25,734 nt of DNA from Acidobacteriaceae bacterium. GTDB lineage: Bacteria; Acidobacteriota; Terriglobia; Terriglobales; Acidobacteriaceae. Location of the stretch: contig JARLFX010000030.1 in the NCBI GenBank assembly GCA_031296355.1, positions 1 through 25,734 on the forward strand, read 5' to 3'. Both the position numbers and the translations under genes were made by a program. Of this stretch, positions 15,780 to 23,178 are shown piece by piece (the first letter of the stretch is position 1; every line of letters starts with the position of its first letter). A model generated the notes under the pieces. The model worked only from the letters and a program-made list of their open reading frames with translations, did no database searches and was not told the DNA's origin.

Positions 15780-17378
15780 TCAGTCCGCGACGATTTCCAC
15801 CCCATCATCCTTTGCATGCCGCTTTGCCTTACGGAAGAGCAGGAGCAGCGGCATACAGGCGAGCGAGAGTATTGCGAGCAAGCGGAAGTCATCCGCATAG
15901 GAGAGCAGCATGGCCTGCTGCTGCACGCTGTTGTAGAGCGCGCGCAATGCCATCTGGTAGCTGGTTGACGGACCCGCACCACCGGCACTGAAATGAGATT
16001 GCAGGCTGTGAAGCAATGCCATCACGCTGGGCCTGCTGGAGACGATGTTCTGCACGAGATAGGTCTGGTGAGTCTGCGAGCCGCGCACCAGGCAGGTAGT
16101 AATGGTGGCAATGCCTATGCTGCCGCCTATGTTGCGCATCAAATTGTAGACGCCGGCTGCATTGCCGATCTCTTCTTTGCGCAGGCCGCTCATCGCCATC
16201 ATGGTAAGCGGCACAAAGATAAAGCCGCCAGCGAAGCCATTCAGGAGATTCGGCAGGATGATGGAGGTGATGGAAACATCAAGGTTGATATGGCTGAGTA
16301 AGAAGGTGGAGTAGCCGAGGATGCCGAATCCGAACGCAAGTAACAGGCGTCCGTCGATGTAATTCACCAGCCTGCCGACCAGGAGCATGGAAACGATGGA
16401 GCCAATGCCGCGCGGACTGACGGCGAGCCCGCTGTACAGCGCCGGATATCCCATCAGGGTTTGCAGGAATAAGGGGAGCATCGCCGTCATGCCATAGAGG
16501 GCAAAGCCATAGATCGCGGTGATCAGGGTGCCGATGGCGAAGTTGCGATTGCGAAGAATGCGCAGCTGCACGATCGGGCTGGAGGTGGTTAATTCGCGGA
16601 TGAGAAAGCCGATCAGGGCCAGGACTGAAATGGCTGTAAGCCAGCGTATCCACGGTGCGGAGAACCAGTCGGCCTCTTGCCCTTTGTCCAACAGCAGTTG
16701 CAGGGCGCCCAGCCAGATAGCCATGAAGCCGAAGCCGAGGTAGTCAATCGCGCTACGAAGAGCATGGCGAATATATGGTGGATCCTGAATGAACAGGTTG
16801 ACCATGAACAGAGCGAGCAGGCCGACGGGGAGGTTGATGTAAAAGATCCAGCGCCAGGAATAGCTGTCAGTGATCCATCCGCCGAGGGTGGGGCCGATGA
16901 CAGGCGCGACGACAATGCCAGCGCCGTAGACGGCCATCGCCGTGCCGTGCTGACGAGGGGGAAAGCTCTCCAGGAGGATCGCCTGCGCCAACGGCTGCAT
17001 GCCGCCGCCGCCAACGCCCTGGAGAATGCGGGCCAGGATCAGCATGGGCATGTTGACGGCAACTCCGCAGAGCAGAGACGCACAGGTGAAGACGAGGATG
17101 GAGATCATCAGCAGGCGTTTGCGTCCGATGCGGCGTGTAATCCAGCCGGCTGTGGGAAGCATGATGGCATTGGAGACGAGGTAGCTGGTGAGCACCCAGG
17201 TGGATTCGTCGGTAGAGGCAGAGAGATTGCCGGCGATGTGCGGCAGGGCAACGTTGGCCACGGAAGAATCAAGCACCACCATAAATGTGGCAAGCATGAC
17301 GGACGCGGCAATCATCCAGGGATTGGCGTCGGCCTTCCACGCAAGGGGGGCCACCGGCACGGAGCTGGTGGCGCTCAT
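15780..17378 (-). CDS. DHA2-family MFS drug:H+ antiporter (EmrB-like)
   Basis: A 532-residue inner-membrane transporter with about 14 hydrophobic segments, the count expected for the DHA2 branch of the major facilitator superfamily. Seen motifs: VVLDSSVANVALPHIAGNLS in helix 1, GWITRRIGRKRLL (motif A), ARILQGVGGGGMQPLAQAIL, and the antiporter motif C region GAGIVVAPVIGPTLGGWITD followed by SWRWIFYINLPVG. The short C-terminus is cytoplasmic. Such proteins expel hydrophobic drugs or dyes in exchange for protons, often with an EmrA membrane-fusion partner, but no emrA or outer-membrane channel gene is adjacent. The ATG at 17378 follows TGGAG by six bases. It is divergent from a FUSC-family gene across 324 bases. 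Family is certain, substrate unknown. Confidence 0.93.
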   Translation of the reverse strand: MSATSSVPVAPLAWKADANPWMIAASVMLATFMVVLDSSVANVALPHIAGNLSASTDESTWVLTSYLVSNAIMLPTAGWITRRIGRKRLLMISILVFTCASLLCGVAVNMPMLILARILQGVGGGGMQPLAQAILLESFPPRQHGTAMAVYGAGIVVAPVIGPTLGGWITDSYSWRWIFYINLPVGLLALFMVNLFIQDPPYIRHALRSAIDYLGFGFMAIWLGALQLLLDKGQEADWFSAPWIRWLTAISVLALIGFLIRELTTSSPIVQLRILRNRNFAIGTLITAIYGFALYGMTAMLPLFLQTLMGYPALYSGLAVSPRGIGSIVSMLLVGRLVNYIDGRLLLAFGFGILGYSTFLLSHINLDVSITSIILPNLLNGFAGGFIFVPLTMMAMSGLRKEEIGNAAGVYNLMRNIGGSIGIATITTCLVRGSQTHQTYLVQNIVSSRPSVMALLHSLQSHFSAGGAGPSTSYQMALRALYNSVQQQAMLLSYADDFRLLAILSLACMPLLLLFRKAKRHAKDDGVEIVAD

Positions 17379-17702
17379 GCAGCGCTCCAGTAGCAGCGAT
17401 GAACTGTTGGAGGTGGAGTGCGAAATCTAAGCGAGGATAGAGGGGCCGACTGCAGGAACATTCCTTCCCAAAGAGATACCTGCAATGGGGGAATGCCCTG
17501 CCGTGTGAGGGGATGGATTAGCGGCGGACGACGTTCAGGCAATACTCTGCGACCGTCACAAAGGGACGGAATACCTTATTTTACTGCATGGTGCGAGATG
17601 GAGAGACTTGCAGTTGAAGGCGTCAGTGAGGTGCATCACAGCGGAGATGGGCTACGATACACCATGCTGTATACAGGGACACATCGCTGCGGGGAGCAAT
17701 GA
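17379..17702. other. Divergent intergenic region between MFS and FUSC genes
   Basis: This 324-base stretch must hold the promoters of both flanking genes. It contains an inverted pair TGCAGG (17451-17456) and CCTGCA (17479-17484), and a small stem CCGTC/GACGG near 17556. No convincing -35/-10 pair could be picked out. A 94-codon open frame across 17418-17702 has no family resemblance and is considered spurious. No transcriptional regulator gene is present here. Confidence 0.5.
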
Positions 17703-18833
17703 ATGCGTTTGAAGCCACAAAAGACCTGGGCCCAACAGCAGCTTGCCGTCAAGCTGCGGATGGAGAGCGGCGGTGACCCACGGTTATTTTCGTGGGAGCG
17801 GAGGCGGCTGCTGATCCATGCGGGGAAGACGGCGCTGGCAGCCGGGCTGTGCTGGTGGCTGGCGCAGAGCCTGGGCCTGCACGAAGGGTATTGGGGCTCC
17901 ATCAGCACCATCATCGTACTGCAATCGAATGTAGGGTCCACGGTGACGGCTTCGCGAGACCGCATTCTGGGTACAGTGATCGGGGCCATTCTGGGTTTCT
18001 CGTTTTCGCTCTTTGGCGTGCTTCCGTGGAATTATGTGCTCGCGGTGCTTGCCGCAGTCATCATTTGCGGACTGTTGGGCTTACGAAATAGTTCGCGGCT
18101 GGCCGGCGTGACCATCAGTATTGTGATGCTGGTGAAGGCGGGATCGCACTGGACCATCGCGATGGACCGGGTGATCGATGTGTTTCTTGGCATCGTGGTG
18201 GCGCTGGTTGTGTCTGCATTGCTGTTTCCGGATCGTGCACGATTGCGGTTGCGGGAAGGGCTGGCGCGCGAATTTATGCTGCTGGGTACTTTCTTTGAGG
18301 CGATTTTGCACGGGTTTCGCAGCGATCCGGAGGAAAACCTGGCAGCGCTGCGCCAGGATGTGATGACCGTGGTGCGCAGCAATGCGCAGCTTGCGGAGGC
18401 GGCGCGCAACGAACCATCAGGAAGCCCGGGCATGCGCGAGGCGCTGGGCCTGCTCTCGCAGTTTGGGCGTTCGCTGCTGGATGCGCTGGTAGCGCTGGAG
18501 TTTGCTGTACAGGATAGCCATCGCGACGGTTTTGCGGCGCAGCTGGAGCCGGCTCTCGGCCACCTGGCGACCGATATTCATACTGGTTTTCACCATGTAG
18601 CGGGATGCATCCATGAGTGGAGCTTCCATGTGCCGCCGCCGAATCTGAGCCTGGAAGAAGATATTACCGCGCTGGAAGCACGCATGGACGAGGTTCGCCA
18701 CATGGGCAAAGAATTTCCCCAGGCGGAGATATTGCGTGCGTATGCGGTCCAGCTTCATCTGAAGCAGATCGCAAGGCTGCTGCGGGCGTCGCGGATTGAG
18801 ACCAGTCTCGCGATGGATGATCCGCGAGAGTAG
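17703..18833 (+). CDS. FUSC-family membrane protein (aromatic acid exporter-like)
   Basis: A 376-residue protein. Residues about 30-170 form a compact block of some five to six membrane helices of the FUSC_2 type: HAGKTALAAGLCWWLAQ, GYWGSISTIIVLQSNVGST, SRDRILGTVIGAILGF, NSSRLAGVTISIVML and DVFLGIVVALVVSALLFPDR. The remaining 200 residues are soluble and helical. Known relatives include AaeB, which exports p-hydroxybenzoate, and fusaric-acid resistance proteins, but those are roughly twice this size with two membrane blocks, so this short form probably works as an oligomer. GGGGAG six bases before the ATG supports the start. It is divergent from the drug-transporter gene, which suggests shared control of export functions. 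It ends three bases from the convergent VWFA gene. The substrate is unknown. Confidence 0.85.
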   Translation: MRLKPQKTWAQQQLAVKLRMESGGDPRLFSWERRRLLIHAGKTALAAGLCWWLAQSLGLHEGYWGSISTIIVLQSNVGSTVTASRDRILGTVIGAILGFSFSLFGVLPWNYVLAVLAAVIICGLLGLRNSSRLAGVTISIVMLVKAGSHWTIAMDRVIDVFLGIVVALVVSALLFPDRARLRLREGLAREFMLLGTFFEAILHGFRSDPEENLAALRQDVMTVVRSNAQLAEAARNEPSGSPGMREALGLLSQFGRSLLDALVALEFAVQDSHRDGFAAQLEPALGHLATDIHTGFHHVAGCIHEWSFHVPPPNLSLEEDITALEARMDEVRHMGKEFPQAEILRAYAVQLHLKQIARLLRASRIETSLAMDDPRE

Positions 18834-18836
18834 CGG

Positions 18837-20444
18837 CTAGGGTTTGATATCGGCTGTGCCGGTCTTTCCGGAGAAGGCATCGCGCATGACGATACGGAAC
18901 CTGCTGGTACCAGCGGGCTGCTCAACCGGAAGATCGAAGGTGGTAATGTCTGGCGTGGGCTGATCGGGCTTTCTCGCGGCGACCAGCTCGTGCGCGACGT
19001 GACCCAGCATCTTGCTTTTGCCAATGGTGCGATACTTGCCGGTGCTGTTGTTGCGACTGTCATCAAATGTTGCGACGATGGCTGTCACTTCGGTGGTCAG
19101 CGTGCCATCGGTGCGCGGCTTCCAGCTGAGATCCCGGGTGGGGATGGCGATATGCCAGAATTTCTTATCATCACTCTTCTGCGCGGTTACTTTGAGCCCG
19201 TTATAGGACAGGGTGCTCCAGACGGCGTCAGACAGCGCCATTTGCAGCGCGCTCTTTCGCTGGCTGGCATTCAAGGAAGTATCCAGGACCATGTTGTTCG
19301 CATTGTCAGGCTCAGGATAGTAGCCGCCGCGGGTGGTGGCGATCAGATTGGGGTCGGACAATTTGATCTTGATATTGCGGTATTTGGCAGCATCTTCATT
19401 GTGATTCGTCGGCGAGTAGGAGAGGGTGTAGTAGCTGGCGCCGTTGTCAATGGATGTCGCGATTTCATTGTTGACGTCGTTGCGAGACATGAAGATCTGG
19501 CCGCCGGTAGCAGGGGCAAACTGATCGAAATCAATGTCAGAGCCAAAGGGATCACTATCTACGAAGGTCGTGCTGTCTGCATCATCGCCGGGCACCAGCA
19601 CTCCAGTGGTTGCTGAGCTGTTGCTGGTGGGGTTGATGTAGAAGACGGTGACGCGCGCTGCCAGAAGCGTCTGGGTGACGCGCCGTGCGATTGCCGTGAC
19701 TTGTTGCTCGGTGTCGGGATCAATACCCATCAGGCTGATGCCGGGAGCGTTGACGCCAACCCAGACGATGTTTTTGCGTCCCGGGGTTCCACGGGAGGCT
19801 TCCGATATCTGTAGCAGGGATGACAGCGTCTGTGCAATACGCTCCGCAGCGCCGGGGCCGCTTTTGCCGCTACCTTCCAGTTTCCATGGGTATTCGGGGA
19901 AGTGGGCTTTGAGTGCGGCGAGGACATCTGCACGCTTCTGGGTGTAATCCTGCAGGAGCTGGAACTTGGTATTGCTGGCAACGAGAAGCTCTGTGGGCTG
20001 GTTCAGTATCTCGGGTTGTGCATTCAGATATTTCTGCAAGGAATAGCGCGCATAGGCCATATCAGGGAATGCGGTATTCAGTTCATCCAGAACAAGGATG
20101 GTGACGGGAGCATTGCCAATCTTGGACAGGTCAGCGGATGAAGTGACGAGGGGCTTGCCGTCTGGCGATGTGGGCATGACGTGAGCGCTTGGCGGCTCAA
20201 ACGTGCGGATGTTCTGCTGCTCCTTGTCCTCATAGATGGTGAAGTCATTCTTCGAGAGATTGTTGACGACCTTGCCCTTCCTGTCCGTGACGACGACATC
20301 GAGGATGACGATGCGCGTGTTGACACGGAAGACGGGTTGCGAGGCACTCTGCGCAGCCAGGGATGCGGGAAGGAGGACGAGCATCAGAACGGCGGTGAAC
20401 TGCTTGAGGCTGACGGTAACCCAGCGGACAAAACGCAATGACAT
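18837..20444 (-). CDS. VWFA-related protein of the acidobacterial type, exported
   Basis: A 535-residue protein of the VWFA-related family expanded in Acidobacteria (TIGR03436-like). A signal peptide (MSLRFVRWVTVSLKQFTAVL, cleavage near LAAQ) is followed by the typical beta region VFRVNTRIVILDVVVTDRKG and LSKNDFTIYEDKEQQNI. The VWA core begins VTILVLDELNTAF; the metal-site DxSxS is DELNT here (D120, T124), so the first serine is missing. RKNIVWVG and VTVFYINPT are later core strands. The RGGYYPEP near residue 373 is a common family marker, after which about 160 more residues follow. The ATG at 20444 is preceded by GGAG at five bases; an upstream TTG at 20495 is unlikely. Function of the family is unknown; a periplasmic or surface protein-binding role is inferred. 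It is convergent with the FUSC gene and divergent from the hydrolase gene. Confidence 0.9.
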   Translation of the reverse strand: MSLRFVRWVTVSLKQFTAVLMLVLLPASLAAQSASQPVFRVNTRIVILDVVVTDRKGKVVNNLSKNDFTIYEDKEQQNIRTFEPPSAHVMPTSPDGKPLVTSSADLSKIGNAPVTILVLDELNTAFPDMAYARYSLQKYLNAQPEILNQPTELLVASNTKFQLLQDYTQKRADVLAALKAHFPEYPWKLEGSGKSGPGAAERIAQTLSSLLQISEASRGTPGRKNIVWVGVNAPGISLMGIDPDTEQQVTAIARRVTQTLLAARVTVFYINPTSNSSATTGVLVPGDDADSTTFVDSDPFGSDIDFDQFAPATGGQIFMSRNDVNNEIATSIDNGASYYTLSYSPTNHNEDAAKYRNIKIKLSDPNLIATTRGGYYPEPDNANNMVLDTSLNASQRKSALQMALSDAVWSTLSYNGLKVTAQKSDDKKFWHIAIPTRDLSWKPRTDGTLTTEVTAIVATFDDSRNNSTGKYRTIGKSKMLGHVAHELVAARKPDQPTPDITTFDLPVEQPAGTSRFRIVMRDAFSGKTGTADIKP

Positions 20445-20524
20445 GGACACTCCAAATGGCGCGGGGAGGGTAATTCGTGGAATTTGACGCTTCAAACATC
20501 CTAAACGCTGGCGAGGGGTGTTTG

Positions 20525-20552
20525 TTGCGGCTTTCGATGAAGAATCTATACC
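20525..20552 (+). promoter_or_regulatory. Candidate promoter of the GH105-like gene
   Basis: TTGCGG (20525-20530) and TATACC (20547-20552) are spaced by 16 bases, in the 232-base gap upstream of the GTG start at 20677. Both boxes match consensus at four of six positions. Function is inferred only. Confidence 0.28.
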
Positions 20553-20676
20553 GCAATGTGGAATAAGGGGGGTGGGGTGCGCATCGACTCTTTGTATGGC
20601 AGGAGGTTATTGTGGATGGCGGGACATTTGCGCGTTTTCAGGCATGGATGTGGGTCCGCTAATCGAGGTAAAAACT

Positions 20677-21858
20677 GTGAAGAAAACCGGCGTTGCAGCA
20701 GTACTCATTCTGGCTGGGATGTTCTATACCGTGGGCGGCAAGGGCCACGCGCAACAGCAACCTGCAGCCGTGAATCATCTCGCAATGGAGCGCGCAGTCA
20801 CCGGGGATGCGCCGGACGATCCGGGGCCGCTGGCTACCGGGCTTTCCGCGGAGTTGAAGCCGAAGGCTATTGAGGCGGCGATGACCAAAGTTGCCGACTG
20901 GCAGCTTACAGTGGCGCAGGAGAAGTTCAACCAGCAGTGGACGTTTGCGGCGCTGTACGACGGGCTGCTGGCTGCTTCCGCTACTACGAACAATCCAAAG
21001 TATAAAGATGCCGTGGAGAAGATGGCGGACGGCTTCAATTGGCAGCTTATCGACGGACGCTTCCCACATGCAGATGACTTTGCTATCGGGCAGGCTTACA
21101 TGGACATGTATCTACAGCATCCGGTTCCGCAGCATATGGCATCCGTGAAGGCGAATGCGGATCGGCTGGTAGCGCGGCCGGATGATCCGAAGAAGCTGCT
21201 GTGGTGGTGGTGCGATGCGCTCTTTATGGCGCCACCGGTGATGGTGCGCGTGTACAAGGCGACGGGCGACCGCAAGTATCTCGACTATATGGATAAGGAA
21301 TGGTGGGAGACGTCAGCGAGCCTGTATGACCCAAGCGAGAGCCTGTACTTCCGCGATGCGCGGTACTTCACGCAGAAGCAGGCGAATGGGAAGAAGATCT
21401 TCTGGGGACGCGGCAATGGCTGGGTGATGGGAGCGTTTGTGAAGGTGCTGACCCTGATGCCGAATGATTATCCGACGCGCGGGAAGTACATTGAGCAGTA
21501 CAAGGCGATGGCGGCGAAGGTTGCTGCCATTCAGAGCAAGGATGGACTGTGGCGCGCCGGATTGCTTGATCCGGATGCGTATGAGCTGCCGGAAGTATCC
21601 GGCTCCGCGTTCTTCACGTACTCGCTGGCCTGGGGCATCAACGAAGGCATACTGGACCGCAAGACGTATGAGCCGGTGGTGCAGCGCGCGTGGGCCGGCA
21701 TGTTGAGCCACATCTACGCGACGGGGCGGCTGGGTTGCATTCAGCCGATCGATGCACAGCCGGGAGCGTTCAAGGCTTCAGCGAGCTCTGTGTACGGCGT
21801 TGGCGGATTTCTGCTGGCGGGCTCTGAAGTGGACCGGCTGGCGCGGCACGGAAAATAA
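20677..21858 (+). CDS. Exported GH88/GH105-like unsaturated uronyl hydrolase
   Basis: A 393-residue (alpha/alpha)6-barrel hydrolase of the GH105/GH88 type (YteR, RhiN relatives), which removes the 4,5-unsaturated uronic acid that polysaccharide lyases leave at the non-reducing end. Visible signatures are FPHADDFAIGQAYMD (about 129-143), WWWCDALFMAPP with the likely catalytic Asp180, WGRGNGWVMGA (243-253), and KDGLWRAGLLDP followed by SGSAFFTYSLAWGIN. The GTG at 20677 is chosen because GAGG lies eight bases before it and it opens directly into a signal peptide (MKKTGVAAVLILAGMFYTVG, cleavage near GHA). An ATG at 20644 would add eleven non-conserved residues. The enzyme is predicted periplasmic, unlike many cytoplasmic relatives. 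It converges on the alginate-lyase-like gene with 6 bases between stops, and functional linkage to that cluster is inferred. Confidence 0.9.
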   Translation: MKKTGVAAVLILAGMFYTVGGKGHAQQQPAAVNHLAMERAVTGDAPDDPGPLATGLSAELKPKAIEAAMTKVADWQLTVAQEKFNQQWTFAALYDGLLAASATTNNPKYKDAVEKMADGFNWQLIDGRFPHADDFAIGQAYMDMYLQHPVPQHMASVKANADRLVARPDDPKKLLWWWCDALFMAPPVMVRVYKATGDRKYLDYMDKEWWETSASLYDPSESLYFRDARYFTQKQANGKKIFWGRGNGWVMGAFVKVLTLMPNDYPTRGKYIEQYKAMAAKVAAIQSKDGLWRAGLLDPDAYELPEVSGSAFFTYSLAWGINEGILDRKTYEPVVQRAWAGMLSHIYATGRLGCIQPIDAQPGAFKASASSVYGVGGFLLAGSEVDRLARHGK

Positions 21859-21864
21859 ACGAGT

Positions 21865-23064
21865 CTAGTTTCCCAGGGCGATGATGGCGTATTCGGCTGT
21901 GTTCTCACAACCGAAACGCTTCACGCCATCGGTGTATCTTACGTCGTGGGTGTAACCCAGGGCGAAGTACAGCGCGGGGCAGACTGAATCTTCGCGGTTC
22001 TTCTCAATCTGCTCATGCGGCCAGGGATGCTGGGGGTCGTAAGGCAATAGCGCATCGACTGCGGTGAGGATGCCAGGGGCTCCGGGCCTTACGGGTTTGT
22101 AGAGGTCCATGCCGAGCGGTTGCGCGAGTGTGGCGAGTACGACGAGGGCGTGCAGATTGAGCGCGCTATAGGAGAAGGATTTGGTGCGGGCCATCTCATA
22201 CTTCTGCATCCCGTGGTCGTCAATTTCAGATGGAATTCGCTGGTCACGGACGTAGATCAGGGTCTGACGCGCTTCATCGGTCTTGCCCAGATAGAGCGCA
22301 ATCGCGGCGACCTGAGCCTGACACCACGAACCATGATTGTTGGGGTGCAAGGCTTCTTCTTTGCCCGCGGCTGAGGTGGTGAGCCATTTGTAGTAGGCCG
22401 CGAACCACTGCTTCATGGCCGCGTCGTCTGCCGCCGTCCAGCTCTTTGATCCGGCAAGCATGCCGATGGCATCCAGCGTCTGCGGCATCTGGCGGGCAGC
22501 GACTATGCCGGCAGGACGTCCGGTATTTTTTCCGGGGACGAACTGTGCATAGTTGAGGTTGGGATTCATGGCCGTGGCGGGATCAATGAACCATGTTCTG
22601 AGCAACAGAGTGGCGTGTTCGGCATATTTTTCATTGCCCGTCAGGTAGTAGGCCAGTGCCAGCGTCTTGGCAGACTTCACCGTGTGGTTGAAGTAAGACT
22701 CATCGGTGAAGTCGCGCTTTTCGGGATTCTTGACGCCGTCGTGGCGGATGTAGGGACCGTTGGGATTCTTCGGATCTGCCCACCAATAGCCTGCCTGACT
22801 GTACCAGTCGTGCTTGTCGCCGCTGGGCGGAGTCTGTTTTTTCTCCACGATGCTGTGCGGCTCTGCATGCAACGCTTTGTCGCCATCGCGAATCGCAAGC
22901 GCGAGGATTGCCTTGTCATGTCCGGCTTTGACCCTGGCAAGGGTGGCGGCGTTCATCTCAAAGACGCGCGGGAGGGCGGGCTGTTGAGCGAGGAGCGAGG
23001 AGGCGGCGAAGAGGGCAGGGAGGCAGAAGCAAATAGTGCGGAGAACGGACTTGCTCGCGAACAT
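21865..23064 (-). CDS. Secreted alginate lyase family protein (PL5-like)
   Basis: A 399-residue protein of the alginate lyase superfamily (PF05426-like, all-helical toroid). It begins with a signal peptide (MFASKSVLRTICFCLPALFA, cleavage near LLAQ). Conserved parts are GYWWADPKNPNGPYIRHDG (about 92-110), NNHGSWCQAQ (242-251) with the Asn-His pair used in beta-elimination, and EMARTKSFSYSALNL (290-304) containing the Arg and Tyr expected at the active site. Such enzymes cleave uronate glycosidic bonds, classically polymannuronate, and leave unsaturated ends. The ATG at 23064 has AGAGGA five bases upstream, which decides against an upstream ATG at 23136. The gene follows the beta-helix gene on the same strand after 114 bases and probably belongs to the same operon, but a perfect inverted repeat in that gap may separate their expression. 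Family is firm; the actual polymer is unknown. Confidence 0.88.
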   Translation of the reverse strand: MFASKSVLRTICFCLPALFAASSLLAQQPALPRVFEMNAATLARVKAGHDKAILALAIRDGDKALHAEPHSIVEKKQTPPSGDKHDWYSQAGYWWADPKNPNGPYIRHDGVKNPEKRDFTDESYFNHTVKSAKTLALAYYLTGNEKYAEHATLLLRTWFIDPATAMNPNLNYAQFVPGKNTGRPAGIVAARQMPQTLDAIGMLAGSKSWTAADDAAMKQWFAAYYKWLTTSAAGKEEALHPNNHGSWCQAQVAAIALYLGKTDEARQTLIYVRDQRIPSEIDDHGMQKYEMARTKSFSYSALNLHALVVLATLAQPLGMDLYKPVRPGAPGILTAVDALLPYDPQHPWPHEQIEKNREDSVCPALYFALGYTHDVRYTDGVKRFGCENTAEYAIIALGN

Positions 23065-23115
23065 TACGATCCTCTGGCGGTTCTGTGGTGATGCCACGGC
23101 ATTTGATCCGGGTTG

Positions 23116-23140
23116 CTGCATGATATTACCCATCATGCAG
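23116..23140. promoter_or_regulatory. Perfect inverted repeat upstream of alginate lyase gene
   Basis: CTGCATGAT (23116-23124) and ATCATGCAG (23132-23140) are exact reverse complements separated by seven bases. The dyad lies 52 bases before the alginate-lyase start, inside the gap behind the beta-helix gene. It could be a repressor operator or an RNA hairpin that tunes expression within the operon; no T-run follows, so simple termination is less likely. Confidence 0.5.
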
Positions 23141-23178
23141 GATGAAGTTGTGTGGCGACAGGGGGTAATGTCGCGATG

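Noticed and set aside
17418..17702. 94-codon open frame in the MFS/FUSC divergent gap
   Set aside because: No recognisable motif, Cys- and Arg-rich, no ribosome site; likely chance.
20445..20495. Upstream TTG start for the VWFA gene
   Set aside because: It would put 17 non-hydrophobic residues before the signal peptide, while the ATG at 20444 has GGAG at the right distance.
23065..23136. Upstream ATG at 23136 for the alginate-lyase gene
   Set aside because: It starts within the inverted repeat and would precede the signal peptide by 24 residues; the ATG at 23064 has AGAGGA just upstream.
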